A stretch of DNA of 64,000 nucleotides, from assembly GCA_002722255.1 (NCBI GenBank), contig PBLD01000010.1, forward strand, positions 1 to 64,000, written 5' to 3'. Every line of letters begins with the position of its first letter. Within the stretch, counting starts at the first letter, position 1. Shown piece by piece: positions 30,934 to 41,693 of the stretch. Under the pieces are notes generated by a model, which searched no databases, was not told where the DNA came from, and saw nothing but the letters and a program-made list of their open reading frames with translations. The translations under genes and the position numbers were made by a program. Source of the stretch: Winogradskyella sp. (GTDB taxonomy: Bacteria; Bacteroidota; Bacteroidia; Flavobacteriales; Flavobacteriaceae).

Positions 30934-33900
30934 ATGATGCTAAAGAAACAAGGACTTTATCTGCCAGAATTTGAACACGATAATTGTGGAGCAGGATTTA
31001 TATGTAGTTTAACAGGAAAACGTTCTAATGATATTATTCATAAGGCGTTAGAGATATTAGTCAAATTAGAGCATCGTGGTGCGGTAAGTGCAGATGGTGT
31101 TACAGGTGATGGAGCAGGAATTTTAATCGATATTCCTCACAAATTTTTTGTAAAATCTTGTGACTTTAAATTGCCAGAGCCAGGTGATTATGCCGTTAGT
31201 AATGTGTTTCTACCAAGGAAGAGTAATCAAAGGGAGTTTTGTATCAATGTTTTTGAGTCTGAAATTGAAAAACAGGGTTTAGAACTATTAGGTTGGAGAG
31301 ATGTTCCTGTAAATAGTGATGTGTTAGGTAGAATTGCAAAAACTACAGAGCCATTTGTAAAACAAGTTTTTATTGGGAAATCTGATGATGATCAATCTGA
31401 TTTTGATTTCCAATTGAAGCTATATGCTGCTAGAAAAATAGCTGAGCATACTATATATGATTCTAAATTATCAGAATCACAATTTTTTTATGTGCCGAGT
31501 CTTTCGACTAAGATTATAATCTTCAAAGGTTTACTAAAGCCAGAACACATTAATGAATATTATTTAGATTTATTTGATATGGATTTAGATACCAGACTGG
31601 CGCTTGTGCATCAGCGTTTTTCTACTAATACATTCCCAACTTGGGATTTGGCGCAACCTTTTAGATACATCTGTCATAATGGTGAAATAAATACCTTGAG
31701 AGGAAATGTGTCGCGTATGTTTTCTCGTGAAGAGATAATGGAGAGTCCACTTTTTGGTGATGATATTAAAAAGATTATTCCAACAATTTTAAAAGGAAAA
31801 TCAGATTCGGCAACCTTAGATATGGTGGTAGAATTGTTACTTATGACAGGTCGCTCATTACCAGAAGTTATGATGATGTTAGTACCAGAAGCTTGGGAGA
31901 AAAACCCTAATATGTCTGATGCTAAGAAGGCGTTTTACGAATATAATTCTTGCCTAATGGAACCTTGGGATGGTCCAGCTTCAATTCCTTTTACAGATGG
32001 AAATTATATTGGAGCAGTGCTAGATAGAAATGGCTTAAGGCCATCTCGATATACAGTTACCAAGAATGGAAATGTGGTGATGTCTTCAGAAACAGGTGTT
32101 GTAGATATCAAGCCTGAAAATGTAAGTTTTCATGGACGTTTAGAACCAGGTAAAATGTTTTTAGTTAATATGAATGAAGGCCGAATTGTTAATGACGAAG
32201 AGATTAAAGAAGAAATTGCAGCAAAACATCCTTACAGAAAATGGCTAAACGATAATTTAGTACATCTAAAAAGTATTTCTGCTAAACGTGGTCCAATTGA
32301 GTACGATGAAATTGAGCTAAAGAAACGAAAAATAGTTTTTGGTTATACAAGAGAAGATTTAAATACTATTATAAAACCAATGGCTCAAAACGCAAAAGAG
32401 CCTATCGGTTCTATGGGAAGTGACACTCCAATAGCTGTGTTGTCAGAACGTCCGCAGTTGCTGTATAACTATTTCAAGCAAATATTTGCCCAAGTTACCA
32501 ATCCTCCTTTAGATGGTATTCGTGAGGAGTTGATTACTGATATCAGCTTAACGCTAGGTAGTGATGTTAATCTTTTTGATATTAGTCCTGAGCATTGTAG
32601 GAAGCTTAAGATTCAAAATCCTGTAATTTCTAAACACGATTTAGATAAAATCAGAAATTATGATATTAATCCTAACTTTAAAGTTGAATCGATTTCAATT
32701 CTATATGAAGTTAATCGCGGATTAAATGAACTTGAAGTAGCTCTAGAAAATCTTATGTCTAAGGCATCAAAAGCTATTGATAATGGTGCAAATATTATTA
32801 TTCTCTCGGACCGTTATGTCGATGAAAATCATGCGCCAATTCCAGCACTTTTAGCCTGTTCTTATGTTAGTCATGCATTGCATAAACTAAAAAAACGATC
32901 AAAAATCAGTTTGATTATTGAATCGGCAGAACCTCGAGAAGTGCATCATTTTGCACTATTATTTGGTTTCGGTGCGAGTGCTGTAAATCCGTATATCGTT
33001 AATGAAATTGTTCAAGAGCAGGTTGACACAGGTGAAATTTCTGAGTTGAAATATATAGAAGCTATTAAAAATTACAACAAGGCAATTGGTAAGGGGATTC
33101 TTAAAGTAATGAATAAAATAGGTATTTCAACTTTAAACTCATATCGTGGATCGCAGTTGTTTGAATGTATTGGGATCAACACACAGACTGTAGACAAATA
33201 TTTTCCAAATACTCCAACCCGAATTCAAGGTATTGGTTTAAGGGAAATAGAACGGGAAATTGTTAAACGTCACAGAAAAGCTTTTCAGCCCAATGATGAC
33301 CAAGCTGACATTGAAATTGGTGGAGATTATAGATGGAGAAGAGGGCAAGAAAAGCACATGTTTAATCCGTTAACCGTTGCTAAACTTCAAGAAGCTGTAA
33401 GAACAAATAAGGCTACAACATATAAAGAGTATTCTGAGTTGGTGAATAACCAATCTAAAAGTTTAATGACTATTAGAGGTCTTTTTGAATTTGATCAATA
33501 CGATCCGATTCCTTTAGATGAAGTAGAACCTTGGACAGAAATCGTAAAGCGTTTCAAAACAGGTGCCATGTCGTATGGTTCAATTAGTAAAGAAGCGCAC
33601 GAGAATTTAGCTGTTGCCATGAATAGAATTGCTGGGAAGAGTAATTCTGGAGAAGGAGGCGAAGATCAAGAGCGTTTTTATAAAAGTTCTCAAGGCGATT
33701 GGAAAAATTCTGCAATCAAGCAAATCGCTTCAGGTCGCTTTGGTGTGACTTCAAATTATTTGACTAATGCGAGCGAGATTCAAATTAAAATAGCACAAGG
33801 TGCGAAGCCTGGTGAAGGAGGTCAGTTGCCAGGCCCTAAAGTAAATCGTGAAATTGCCAAAACAAGAAATTCTACACCTTATGTTGGACTTATTTCTCCA

Positions 33901-35439
33901 CCTCCACATCACGATATTTATTCCATTGAAGATTTATCACAATTAATTTACGATGCAAAATCAGCCAATAGAGATGCAAGGATTAATGTTAAGCTAGTGT
34001 CAGAAGTTGGTGTAGGAACCGTTGCAGCAGGTGTTGCTAAAGCAAAAGCCGACGTTGTTTTAATTTCAGGTTTTGATGGAGGTACTGGAGCCTCGCCTCT
34101 AACATCGCTGAAACACGCAGGTTTACCTTGGGAATTAGGTATTGCCGAAGCGCAACAAACTTTGGTGATGAATGACTTAAGAAACCGTATTGTTTTGGAA
34201 TGCGATGGACAATTAAAAACGGGTAGAGATGTCGCTATTGCATGCTTACTTGGAGCTGAAGAATTTGGTTTTGCAACAGCACCATTGGTGGCTTCAGGAT
34301 GTATTATGATGCGCGTTTGCCATTTAAATACTTGTCCTGTTGGTATCGCAACGCAAAACCCTGAACTACGTAAAAAATTTAAAGGTAAGCCAGAGCATGT
34401 GGTCAACTACATGTATTTCGTGGCGCAAGAATTACGAGAAATCATGGCTTCTTTAGGATTTAAAACGGTTAATGAAATGGTAGGGCAGGTTCATAAGCTT
34501 AATAGAAATAAAGCGATTGAACATTACAAGGCTTCTGGGATTGACTTAACTCCGATTTTACATAAAATCGATGTGCCTGAAGGAACAAAACTCTATAATA
34601 CAACGACGCAGGATCATCATTTAGAAAGCCATCTAGATTTTCAGATTATAAAACAAGCCCATCAAGCTTTGTTCAGAAAACAAAAAACAACTTTAGAAAT
34701 GCCTATTACTAATATTGATAGGGCTGTAGGTGCTATTGTTAGTAATGAAATTTCAAAAATTTATGGTGCAGATGGTCTTCCAAATGATACCATAAATATA
34801 GATTTTTATGGTTCGGCAGGTCAGAGTTTTGGTGCATTCGCTACTAAGGGTTTACGATTTACGGTTCATGGAAATACTAATGATTATTTGGGTAAAGGAC
34901 TTTCAGGTGGAAAGCTGATTATTAGAGTTCCAGAGCAAAGTACAATTGTTCCAGAAGACAATATCATTACAGGAAACGTAACGCTTTATGGTGCTACTTC
35001 AGGCGAAGTTTACATCAACGGAAAGGCAGGTGAGCGTTTCTGTGTGAGAAATTCAGGAGCAAAAGCTGTTGTTGAAGGTATTGGAGACCACGGTTGTGAG
35101 TATATGACAGGTGGAGTTGCAGTCATTCTAGGTGAAGTAGGACGAAATTTCGGCGCAGGTATGAGTGGTGGAATTGCTTATGTTTTAGATGAAAATAACA
35201 CCTTCAAACAAAACTGTAACGGTGAAGATTTAAATATAGATTACATCATTTTAAAAGGTGATGATAGTGAACAATTACGAGGCTTAATTCAAAATCATTT
35301 TGAGGCTACAAACAGTCCTTTGGCAAAACGAATTCTTGAAAATTGGGAAACTTATCTGCCAAAATTCAAGAAAGTACTTCCAGAGGAATACAGACAGGCT
35401 TTAATACGATTAGAAAACGAAAAATTACAAATAGCGTAA
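30934..35439 (+). CDS. gltB: Glutamate synthase large subunit
   Basis: A 1501-residue large subunit that makes glutamate from glutamine and 2-oxoglutarate. The N-terminal class II glutamine amidotransferase has its nucleophile Cys near residue 18 (FEHDNCGAGFICS), exposed after propeptide removal. The central domain is near 410-800. The FMN-binding synthase domain runs near 850-1230, with the 3Fe-4S cysteines in CIMMRVCHLNTCPVG. The C-terminal GXGXG beta-helix is near 1250-1480. The start region reads GTG ATG ATG; I use the first ATG, though the second is equally possible. gltD follows after 3 bases, and the PII-amtB pair is divergent. Confidence 0.94.
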   Translation: MMLKKQGLYLPEFEHDNCGAGFICSLTGKRSNDIIHKALEILVKLEHRGAVSADGVTGDGAGILIDIPHKFFVKSCDFKLPEPGDYAVSNVFLPRKSNQREFCINVFESEIEKQGLELLGWRDVPVNSDVLGRIAKTTEPFVKQVFIGKSDDDQSDFDFQLKLYAARKIAEHTIYDSKLSESQFFYVPSLSTKIIIFKGLLKPEHINEYYLDLFDMDLDTRLALVHQRFSTNTFPTWDLAQPFRYICHNGEINTLRGNVSRMFSREEIMESPLFGDDIKKIIPTILKGKSDSATLDMVVELLLMTGRSLPEVMMMLVPEAWEKNPNMSDAKKAFYEYNSCLMEPWDGPASIPFTDGNYIGAVLDRNGLRPSRYTVTKNGNVVMSSETGVVDIKPENVSFHGRLEPGKMFLVNMNEGRIVNDEEIKEEIAAKHPYRKWLNDNLVHLKSISAKRGPIEYDEIELKKRKIVFGYTREDLNTIIKPMAQNAKEPIGSMGSDTPIAVLSERPQLLYNYFKQIFAQVTNPPLDGIREELITDISLTLGSDVNLFDISPEHCRKLKIQNPVISKHDLDKIRNYDINPNFKVESISILYEVNRGLNELEVALENLMSKASKAIDNGANIIILSDRYVDENHAPIPALLACSYVSHALHKLKKRSKISLIIESAEPREVHHFALLFGFGASAVNPYIVNEIVQEQVDTGEISELKYIEAIKNYNKAIGKGILKVMNKIGISTLNSYRGSQLFECIGINTQTVDKYFPNTPTRIQGIGLREIEREIVKRHRKAFQPNDDQADIEIGGDYRWRRGQEKHMFNPLTVAKLQEAVRTNKATTYKEYSELVNNQSKSLMTIRGLFEFDQYDPIPLDEVEPWTEIVKRFKTGAMSYGSISKEAHENLAVAMNRIAGKSNSGEGGEDQERFYKSSQGDWKNSAIKQIASGRFGVTSNYLTNASEIQIKIAQGAKPGEGGQLPGPKVNREIAKTRNSTPYVGLISPPPHHDIYSIEDLSQLIYDAKSANRDARINVKLVSEVGVGTVAAGVAKAKADVVLISGFDGGTGASPLTSLKHAGLPWELGIAEAQQTLVMNDLRNRIVLECDGQLKTGRDVAIACLLGAEEFGFATAPLVASGCIMMRVCHLNTCPVGIATQNPELRKKFKGKPEHVVNYMYFVAQELREIMASLGFKTVNEMVGQVHKLNRNKAIEHYKASGIDLTPILHKIDVPEGTKLYNTTTQDHHLESHLDFQIIKQAHQALFRKQKTTLEMPITNIDRAVGAIVSNEISKIYGADGLPNDTINIDFYGSAGQSFGAFATKGLRFTVHGNTNDYLGKGLSGGKLIIRVPEQSTIVPEDNIITGNVTLYGATSGEVYINGKAGERFCVRNSGAKAVVEGIGDHGCEYMTGGVAVILGEVGRNFGAGMSGGIAYVLDENNTFKQNCNGEDLNIDYIILKGDDSEQLRGLIQNHFEATNSPLAKRILENWETYLPKFKKVLPEEYRQALIRLENEKLQIA

Positions 35440-35442
35440 GAC

Positions 35443-36909
35443 ATGGGAAAGATTACAGGATTTTTAGAATACGAGCGTCAGGATGAAACTTACGAAGCAC
35501 CAAAAAAGCGTATAAAAAACTATAAAGAGTTCACTATTCCATTAGAGGAATCGGAGCTTAAACACCAAGGTGCACGATGCATGGATTGTGGTATTCCTTT
35601 TTGTCACAGTGGTTGTCCATTGGGTAATTTAATACCAGACTTCAACGATTATGTTTATAAAGGTAATTGGAAAGAAGCAGCGAAGATATTACACAAAACA
35701 AACAATTTTCCGGAATTTACAGGAAGGTTGTGTCCAGCTCCATGCGAAGAAGCCTGCGTTTTAGGTATTAATGAAGACCCAGTGACCATAGAAAATATTG
35801 AAAAAAATATTGTTGAAACGGCTTTCAAAGAAGGTTGGATTACGGCGCAACCTCCTAAAGTAAGAACAAAGAAAACGGTGGCTGTTATAGGTTCTGGACC
35901 TGCTGGTTTGGCTGCTGCGCAACAATTAAATAGAGCAGGGCATTATGTTGTGGTTTATGAGCGCGATGCTAAAGTTGGTGGCTTGTTGCGTTATGGAATT
36001 CCAGATTTTAAGATGGAAAAACACATAATAGATAGACGCGTAAAAGTTTTAGAAGAGGAAGGTATCATTTTTAAAACTAATTCACATGTAGGCATAGATG
36101 TCGACGCTTCAAAATTAAAAGAAGAATTCGACGCTATTTTGCTTTGTGGTGGTGCTACAGTAAGAAGAAGTATACCGATTCCAGGAGTAGATTTAAAAGG
36201 AGTGCATCAAGCAATGGAATTTCTAAAACTCAACAATGAATATGTCGATGGTATCGTGGATTTTGAAAATATCATTTCGGCTGAACGTAAAAATGTTATT
36301 GTTATTGGCGGAGGAGATACGGGAAGCGATTGTATAGGTACATCAAATCGTCACGGAGCAAAATCGGTGACCAACTTTGAAATTTTGAGTAAACCGCCAG
36401 AAGGTCGTCCAGTGCATCAACCATGGCCATATTGGCCAATGAAGTTGAAGACGACTTCTTCGCATCAAGAAGGTGTAGAGCGCTTTTTTAGTATTTCAAC
36501 CAAAGAATTTATAGGTGATAAAAAAGGCAATCTGAAAGGCTTAAAAACCGTTGAGGTAGAGTGGCTGTTTAAAGAAGGTGAGCGACCGCAATTAAAAGAA
36601 ATACCAGGTACTGAAAAGACTTGGGATTGTGAATTAGCATTATTGGCACTTGGTTTTACAGGTTCAGAGAAAACGCTAGCCGAACAATTTGGGTTAAAAA
36701 TGGATTTTAGAACTAACATTGAAGCTTCGACTAAAGATTATGCTACAAATGTTTCAGGGATTTTTGCAGCTGGCGATATGCGTAGAGGGCAATCTCTAAT
36801 TGTTTGGGCAATTTCTGAAGGACGACAAGCGGCACATCATGTTGATGCTTATTTAATGGGCGAATCTAATTTGCCTTTAAAAGATGGGTTTGATTTGCCT
36901 AGGGTGTAA
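35443..36909 (+). CDS. gltD: Glutamate synthase small subunit
   Basis: A 488-residue FAD/Fe-S flavoprotein that feeds NAD(P)H electrons to GltB. N-terminal cysteines CMDCGIPFCHSGCPLGN and RLCPAPCEEACVLG bind two 4Fe-4S clusters. VIGSGPAGLAAAQQL (about 147-161) binds FAD, and VIGGGDTGSDC (about 287-297) binds NAD(P)H. GIFAAGDMRRGQSLIVWAI is the second FAD motif. Length is normal. It forms an operon with gltB (3-base gap). The 91-base gap to the convergent thrC has no clear terminator. Confidence 0.94.
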   Translation: MGKITGFLEYERQDETYEAPKKRIKNYKEFTIPLEESELKHQGARCMDCGIPFCHSGCPLGNLIPDFNDYVYKGNWKEAAKILHKTNNFPEFTGRLCPAPCEEACVLGINEDPVTIENIEKNIVETAFKEGWITAQPPKVRTKKTVAVIGSGPAGLAAAQQLNRAGHYVVVYERDAKVGGLLRYGIPDFKMEKHIIDRRVKVLEEEGIIFKTNSHVGIDVDASKLKEEFDAILLCGGATVRRSIPIPGVDLKGVHQAMEFLKLNNEYVDGIVDFENIISAERKNVIVIGGGDTGSDCIGTSNRHGAKSVTNFEILSKPPEGRPVHQPWPYWPMKLKTTSSHQEGVERFFSISTKEFIGDKKGNLKGLKTVEVEWLFKEGERPQLKEIPGTEKTWDCELALLALGFTGSEKTLAEQFGLKMDFRTNIEASTKDYATNVSGIFAAGDMRRGQSLIVWAISEGRQAAHHVDAYLMGESNLPLKDGFDLPRV

Positions 36910-37000
36910 CGATACAAAGCATTATGTTGAAATAGGATTAGCTATTCATTATATTCATAAAACATATAATCAACGATTACAATTCCTTTGTTTTTGAGAT

Positions 37001-38302
37001 TTAGGATTTTAATAAAAATTCTTTTAATTCCTTATAATCTGAGATAATCGTGCTCTTCTTTTCTTTGTGTAGAATAGATTTTATCTGAGAAGGCATTTCT
37101 ATATTGTTTGCTATTTGTTCTGGCATTACTGGTAAGAACTTAATAGGATGTGCTGTTTCTAAAAAGACACCTTGTAAGCCGGTTTTATTTTCAAGATATT
37201 TTCTAAGTGCCAAATAGCCAATGGCTCCATGAGGGTCAGCTGTATAATTGTGCTCTGTTTTTAAAAGCTTTATGGCTTCAATAGTTTCAGAATCTGTGTA
37301 GCTATAACCGGAAAGATTAGATTGCAATTGCGCAAAATTGTTATTGTGAAGTGCTTCAATCCTTATGAAATTACTTGGTGCGCCAACATCCATAGCATTG
37401 CTAATTGTAGCCACTGAGGCTTTGGTTAAGTAGTTGCCTGTTTTTAAGTATTCAGGCACTATGTTATTTGCATTGGTGCCTGTAACAAAATGATGGATAG
37501 GTAAGCCTAATTTTTGTGCCATCATGCCTGCGCAAATATTCCCATAATTACCACTTGGCACCGAGAAGACTAGTTTTTTGTCTTTTTGTTTTAATGTTTT
37601 GTATGCAAAGAAATAGTAAAACATTTGTGGTAGCCATCTGGCAATATTTATGGAGTTTGCTGAGGTCAATGTTCTGGCTGTTTTTAAATCTTCATCTAAA
37701 AAAGCTGTTTTAACCATGTCTTGGCAATCATCAAAAACGCCATCAACTTCAAGAGCTGTAATATTTTGGCCAAGCGTTGTAAGTTGTTTTTCTTGTATAT
37801 CACTGACTTTTCCACTTGGATACAAGATTACAACATCCACACCATCTACACCTAAAAAACCACTAGCAACAGCACCACCAGTGTCTCCTGAAGTGGCTAC
37901 TAAAACCGTAATCTTATTTGTGTTTTGATTTTTTTTGTTGAAATAACCAAGGCAACACGCCATAAAACGTGCTCCGACATCTTTAAATGCCATAGTTGGT
38001 CCATGATACAATTCTAATGAAGCTATGTTTTTATCAATTTCAACTAATGGAAAATCAAAACTTAAAACATCTTTTAGAATAGATTTTAAATCTTCTTCAG
38101 GAATTTCATCTCCAACAAATTGTTTTATGGCTTCGTAAGCAATGTCAACATGACTTAGGTTTTCAATATTTTGAAAGAAAGAATTTGGTAATTGTTGAAT
38201 TGTCTTTGGAAAATATAAGCCCTTATCAGGTGCTAATCCTCTAACAACAGCTTCTTCAAATGTGACTTCTGGTGCGTTATGGTTAAGGCTATAATATGTC
38301 AT
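37001..38302 (-). CDS. thrC: Threonine synthase
   Basis: A 433-residue PLP enzyme that converts O-phosphohomoserine to threonine. The PLP lysine lies in LYHGPTMAFKDVGARF (about 103-118), and FSVPSGNYGNICAGM (near 244) binds the cofactor phosphate. It belongs to the bacterial short class. It is the last gene of the long ilv/thr transcription unit and overlaps thrB by 4 bases. Any control of the unit by the attenuator at 49453-49576 would have to act through more than 12 kb, unless internal promoters exist. Confidence 0.93.
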   Translation of the reverse strand: MTYYSLNHNAPEVTFEEAVVRGLAPDKGLYFPKTIQQLPNSFFQNIENLSHVDIAYEAIKQFVGDEIPEEDLKSILKDVLSFDFPLVEIDKNIASLELYHGPTMAFKDVGARFMACCLGYFNKKNQNTNKITVLVATSGDTGGAVASGFLGVDGVDVVILYPSGKVSDIQEKQLTTLGQNITALEVDGVFDDCQDMVKTAFLDEDLKTARTLTSANSINIARWLPQMFYYFFAYKTLKQKDKKLVFSVPSGNYGNICAGMMAQKLGLPIHHFVTGTNANNIVPEYLKTGNYLTKASVATISNAMDVGAPSNFIRIEALHNNNFAQLQSNLSGYSYTDSETIEAIKLLKTEHNYTADPHGAIGYLALRKYLENKTGLQGVFLETAHPIKFLPVMPEQIANNIEMPSQIKSILHKEKKSTIISDYKELKEFLLKS

Positions 38303-39219
38303 TGAATTAGTGTTCCTGTTTTACTTATATGAGATACGTAAGTACTATAATCTATGCCAGAATTTTTATAAACGGCATCCATTGCTGTTTCAACTTTTTG
38401 AGCAGTTTCAAGATTTTTGCTTAGTGCGAAAATTGATGGTCCAGAGCCAGAAATGCCAGCTCCCAAAGCACCTGCAGCAATTGCAGATTGTTTAACATCG
38501 TCAAAAAGTGGAATTAATTTTTTTCGGTTAGGTTCTGCTACCAAATCAACCAAAGAACGACCAATTAAATCAAAGTCATTGCTGTGTAAACCGCTGATTA
38601 ATCCACCAACATTAGACCATTGTGTAATGGCTGTTTTTAAATCGATTTGTGTTGGTACAACTTTGCGTGCATCTTCAGTTTTAATTTCAATTTGAGGATG
38701 GATAATTGTAGCAACCAAATTTGTAGGAGTTGGTATGCTAACAATGTCTAGAGGTTCGTAGTTTTTAACCAGAATAAAGCCTCCATAAAGTGCTGCTGCA
38801 ACATTGTCTGCAATGGCGGAACCACAAGCAGCTACTTCGCCTTGCATAGCAAAAAGGGTTAATTCTAAATTTGAATATTTATTACCTAATAACTGATTTA
38901 CAGCAAAAGCAGTGCCTGAAGCACTTGCAGCACTACTTCCTAATCCGCTGCCAGGCTTAAAGTTTTTGAAAATTTGAATGTCTAATCCGAAGTTGGCTTT
39001 ACTGTCTTTAAGCATGAGTAGAGCAACAACTCCAGCAACATTTTTATTGGCTTCATAAGGGAGGTTAGCGCCTTCGATTTTAGAGATAACAACATCTTTG
39101 CTGTTTGTTTTAGTAAAAATCATGTCGTCTCCCAAAGTTTCTAATGCAAAACCCATAGCGTCGTAACCACACGATACATTGGCAACTGTTGCAGGTGAAA
39201 ACACTTTAATTTGATTCAT
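38299..39219 (-). CDS. thrB: Homoserine kinase
   Basis: A 306-residue GHMP-family kinase phosphorylating homoserine. VFSPATVANVSCGYDAMGFAL (5-25) is the N-terminal substrate loop. KPGSGLGSSAASASG-like sequence near residue 90 (FKPGSGLGSSAASASG) is the ATP-binding motif. GAGISGSGPSIFAL (near 255) is the third GHMP motif. It lies 6 bases after thrA and overlaps thrC, in the order thrABC as in enterobacteria. Confidence 0.93.
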   Translation of the reverse strand: MNQIKVFSPATVANVSCGYDAMGFALETLGDDMIFTKTNSKDVVISKIEGANLPYEANKNVAGVVALLMLKDSKANFGLDIQIFKNFKPGSGLGSSAASASGTAFAVNQLLGNKYSNLELTLFAMQGEVAACGSAIADNVAAALYGGFILVKNYEPLDIVSIPTPTNLVATIIHPQIEIKTEDARKVVPTQIDLKTAITQWSNVGGLISGLHSNDFDLIGRSLVDLVAEPNRKKLIPLFDDVKQSAIAAGALGAGISGSGPSIFALSKNLETAQKVETAMDAVYKNSGIDYSTYVSHISKTGTLIQ

Positions 39220-39225
39220 GATTTT

Positions 39226-41673
39226 TTAATTTCTTCCTAAAGTAATAATATCTCCAAATAAACCAGAGGCTGTAACTTCTGCGCCAGCACCAGCACCTTT
39301 TATAATTAATGGTTGTTCTGTGTATCGTTCTGTGAAGAATAATACAATATTATCTTTTCCTTTTAGGTTGTAAAAAGGATGTTCTTTATCAATCTCTTTT
39401 AATCCAACGCTTGCTTTGCCGTTGTTAAATTCGGCAACATATTTTAGCTGGCAATCGTTGTTTTGTGCTGATTTATATAGCTCGCTAAAGTGTGAAGCTT
39501 CAGCTTTTAAAGTGTTGTAAAAATCATCAACAGTCTTAGCTTCTAAGCTTTCTTTAGGTAAAAACGATTGGTTTTTAATATCTTTTAAATCGAGCTTGTA
39601 GCCAGCTTCTCTGGCGAGAATTAATATCTTTCTGGCAACATCTACACCACTGAGATCTATTCTTGGGTCAGGCTCTGTGTAGCCTTCTTCTTGAGCTTGT
39701 TTTACAATGTCATGAAAACTACTCTTCTCATCAAAATTATTGAATATAAAATTAAGGCTTCCAGATAAAACGGCCTGAATAGAAGTCACCTTATCACCTG
39801 AGTTAATAAGGTTGTTTAATGTGTTGATTACAGGTAAACCTGCGCCAACATTAGTTTCGAATAAAAATGAAGCATTATATTTTCTTGATAAATCCTTCAG
39901 TTCTTTATAATCTGAATATTTTGAAGAACAAGCAATTTTATTGCAAGCGATAACCGAAATGCTTTCTCTTAGGTAGTTCTTGTAGATTTTTGCAACATCT
40001 TCATTTGCCGTTACATCTATAAAAATGCTATTACTGAGGTTGAGTTCTTTTATAGTATCAAAAAATGATTGATGAGATTGTTTTTTACCCTTTTTTAATT
40101 GTTCGCTCCATGTATTTAGGTCAATGCCTTCTTCTTCAAAAATCATTTTTTTTGAGTTGCTTATGCCAACAACTCTGACATTAAGCAGAAGATTTTCGTT
40201 AAGAAAATCTTGTTGTTTTTTGATCTGATTCAATAAAATACCACCAACATTTCCAACACCGACAATGAAGAGATTGAGTGTTTTAATTTGTTTTTCAAAA
40301 AAGCGATTGTGTAGTGCTGTAAGTGCTTTTTTTATGTCTTTGTGAGATATAACGGCTGAAATGTTTCGCTCAGAAGCGCCTTGAGCAATAGCTCTAACAT
40401 TGACATTGTTGTTGCCTAGAGCTCTAAACATTCTGCCACTAATACCTTGGTGATTTTTCATGTTATCTCCAACAACAGCAACAATGGCTAGGCTATCTTC
40501 AATGAGTAAAGGCTTTATTTTCTTTTTAGAAATTTCGTAAACGAATTCTTCATCCACAACGTGTTTTGCCTTTTTAGATTCAGAGCTAAAAACACCAACA
40601 CAAATAGAATGTTCTGATGACGCTTGGGTAATCAAAACCACATTGATGTTGTTTCTTGATAGCGCAGAAAATAAACGCTTAGAAAATCCAGGAACACCAA
40701 CCATACCATTACCTTCTAAAGTCAATAGAGCTATGTTTTCAATATGACTTATACCTTTAACAGGTTGCTTTTTGTCTTTGCCTTTTTTGGTGATTAAAGT
40801 GCCTTTTTCATCTGGTGAAAAAGTATTCTTTATGAGAATCGGAATCTTTTTTTGTAAGGCAGGATGAACAGTAGGTGGATACAATACTTTCGCACCAAAA
40901 TGTGACAATTCCATGGCTTCCTGATATGAGATTTCTTCAATTGGAAATGCTTGTTTTACTAGTTTAGGATTTGCAGTGTACATGCCGCTAACATCAGTCC
41001 AAATTTCTAATACATCTGCTTTAACAGCTGAGGCAATTAAGGCTGCTGTGTAGTCAGAGCCACCTCTTCCTAATGTTGTGGTTTCGTTGTTTTTATTTCT
41101 GGAAACAAAACCTGGCAGCACAACAATTTTATCTTTATTCTTTTTGAAAAATGAAGAAATATTAGTTGTAGTTTCCTTGGTTTTTACAGTTGCATTAGTG
41201 AATGTAGAGTCTGTTAAAATCAGTTCTCTACTGTCTTTTAAAGACGCACTTTTTACAGTTTGTTGTAATGCTTCGGAAATGATGTAAGAAGATAGCAGTT
41301 CGCCAAAACTTACAATTTTATCAATGGTTTTGTTAGAAAATTCGTTGATAAGATAAAGCCCTTGAAGAATTTGTTTTAATTCTTCAAGTTTGGTGTTAAC
41401 TTCATTTAAGACTGCTTGTTTGTTTTTGTTGTCAATTAATTCTTCAACAGTGTTAATGTGGCGATTGACAATATTTTGAAACACTTCTATGTACTTCTCA
41501 TCTTTGTTTGTAGCAAGATTTCCGGCTTCAATAAGCATGTCTGTTGTGCCTCCTAAAGCTGAAACAACAACTGCAATCTTATTTTTTTTAGATTCACTTC
41601 CTAGAATCTTTATAACCTTTGATATGTTTTCTGCGTTGGCAACTGAAGTGCCACCGAACTTGAGGACTTTCAT
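39226..41673 (-). CDS. thrA: Bifunctional aspartokinase / homoserine dehydrogenase
   Basis: An 815-residue fusion enzyme. The aspartokinase domain (1-290) begins MKVLKFGGTSVANAEN. It is followed by two ACT repeats (about 310-460) that normally mediate threonine feedback, then the NAD(P)-dependent homoserine dehydrogenase (about 465-810), which starts LFIVGVGNVGGILL. FETNVGAGLPVI and IQAVLSGSLNFIFN are its substrate and catalytic regions. It commits aspartate to threonine and isoleucine. Position between ilvA and thrB puts all Thr and Ile genes in one unit. Confidence 0.94.
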   Translation of the reverse strand: MKVLKFGGTSVANAENISKVIKILGSESKKNKIAVVVSALGGTTDMLIEAGNLATNKDEKYIEVFQNIVNRHINTVEELIDNKNKQAVLNEVNTKLEELKQILQGLYLINEFSNKTIDKIVSFGELLSSYIISEALQQTVKSASLKDSRELILTDSTFTNATVKTKETTTNISSFFKKNKDKIVVLPGFVSRNKNNETTTLGRGGSDYTAALIASAVKADVLEIWTDVSGMYTANPKLVKQAFPIEEISYQEAMELSHFGAKVLYPPTVHPALQKKIPILIKNTFSPDEKGTLITKKGKDKKQPVKGISHIENIALLTLEGNGMVGVPGFSKRLFSALSRNNINVVLITQASSEHSICVGVFSSESKKAKHVVDEEFVYEISKKKIKPLLIEDSLAIVAVVGDNMKNHQGISGRMFRALGNNNVNVRAIAQGASERNISAVISHKDIKKALTALHNRFFEKQIKTLNLFIVGVGNVGGILLNQIKKQQDFLNENLLLNVRVVGISNSKKMIFEEEGIDLNTWSEQLKKGKKQSHQSFFDTIKELNLSNSIFIDVTANEDVAKIYKNYLRESISVIACNKIACSSKYSDYKELKDLSRKYNASFLFETNVGAGLPVINTLNNLINSGDKVTSIQAVLSGSLNFIFNNFDEKSSFHDIVKQAQEEGYTEPDPRIDLSGVDVARKILILAREAGYKLDLKDIKNQSFLPKESLEAKTVDDFYNTLKAEASHFSELYKSAQNNDCQLKYVAEFNNGKASVGLKEIDKEHPFYNLKGKDNIVLFFTERYTEQPLIIKGAGAGAEVTASGLFGDIITLGRN

Positions 41674-41693
41674 CTATTGTTCTTTTTTAACAA

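Noticed and set aside
37001-38302. A separate leader or attenuator for the thr genes
   Set aside because: The spacers around thrA, thrB and thrC are 20 bases or fewer and show no leader peptide or hairpin, so they appear to depend on upstream transcription.
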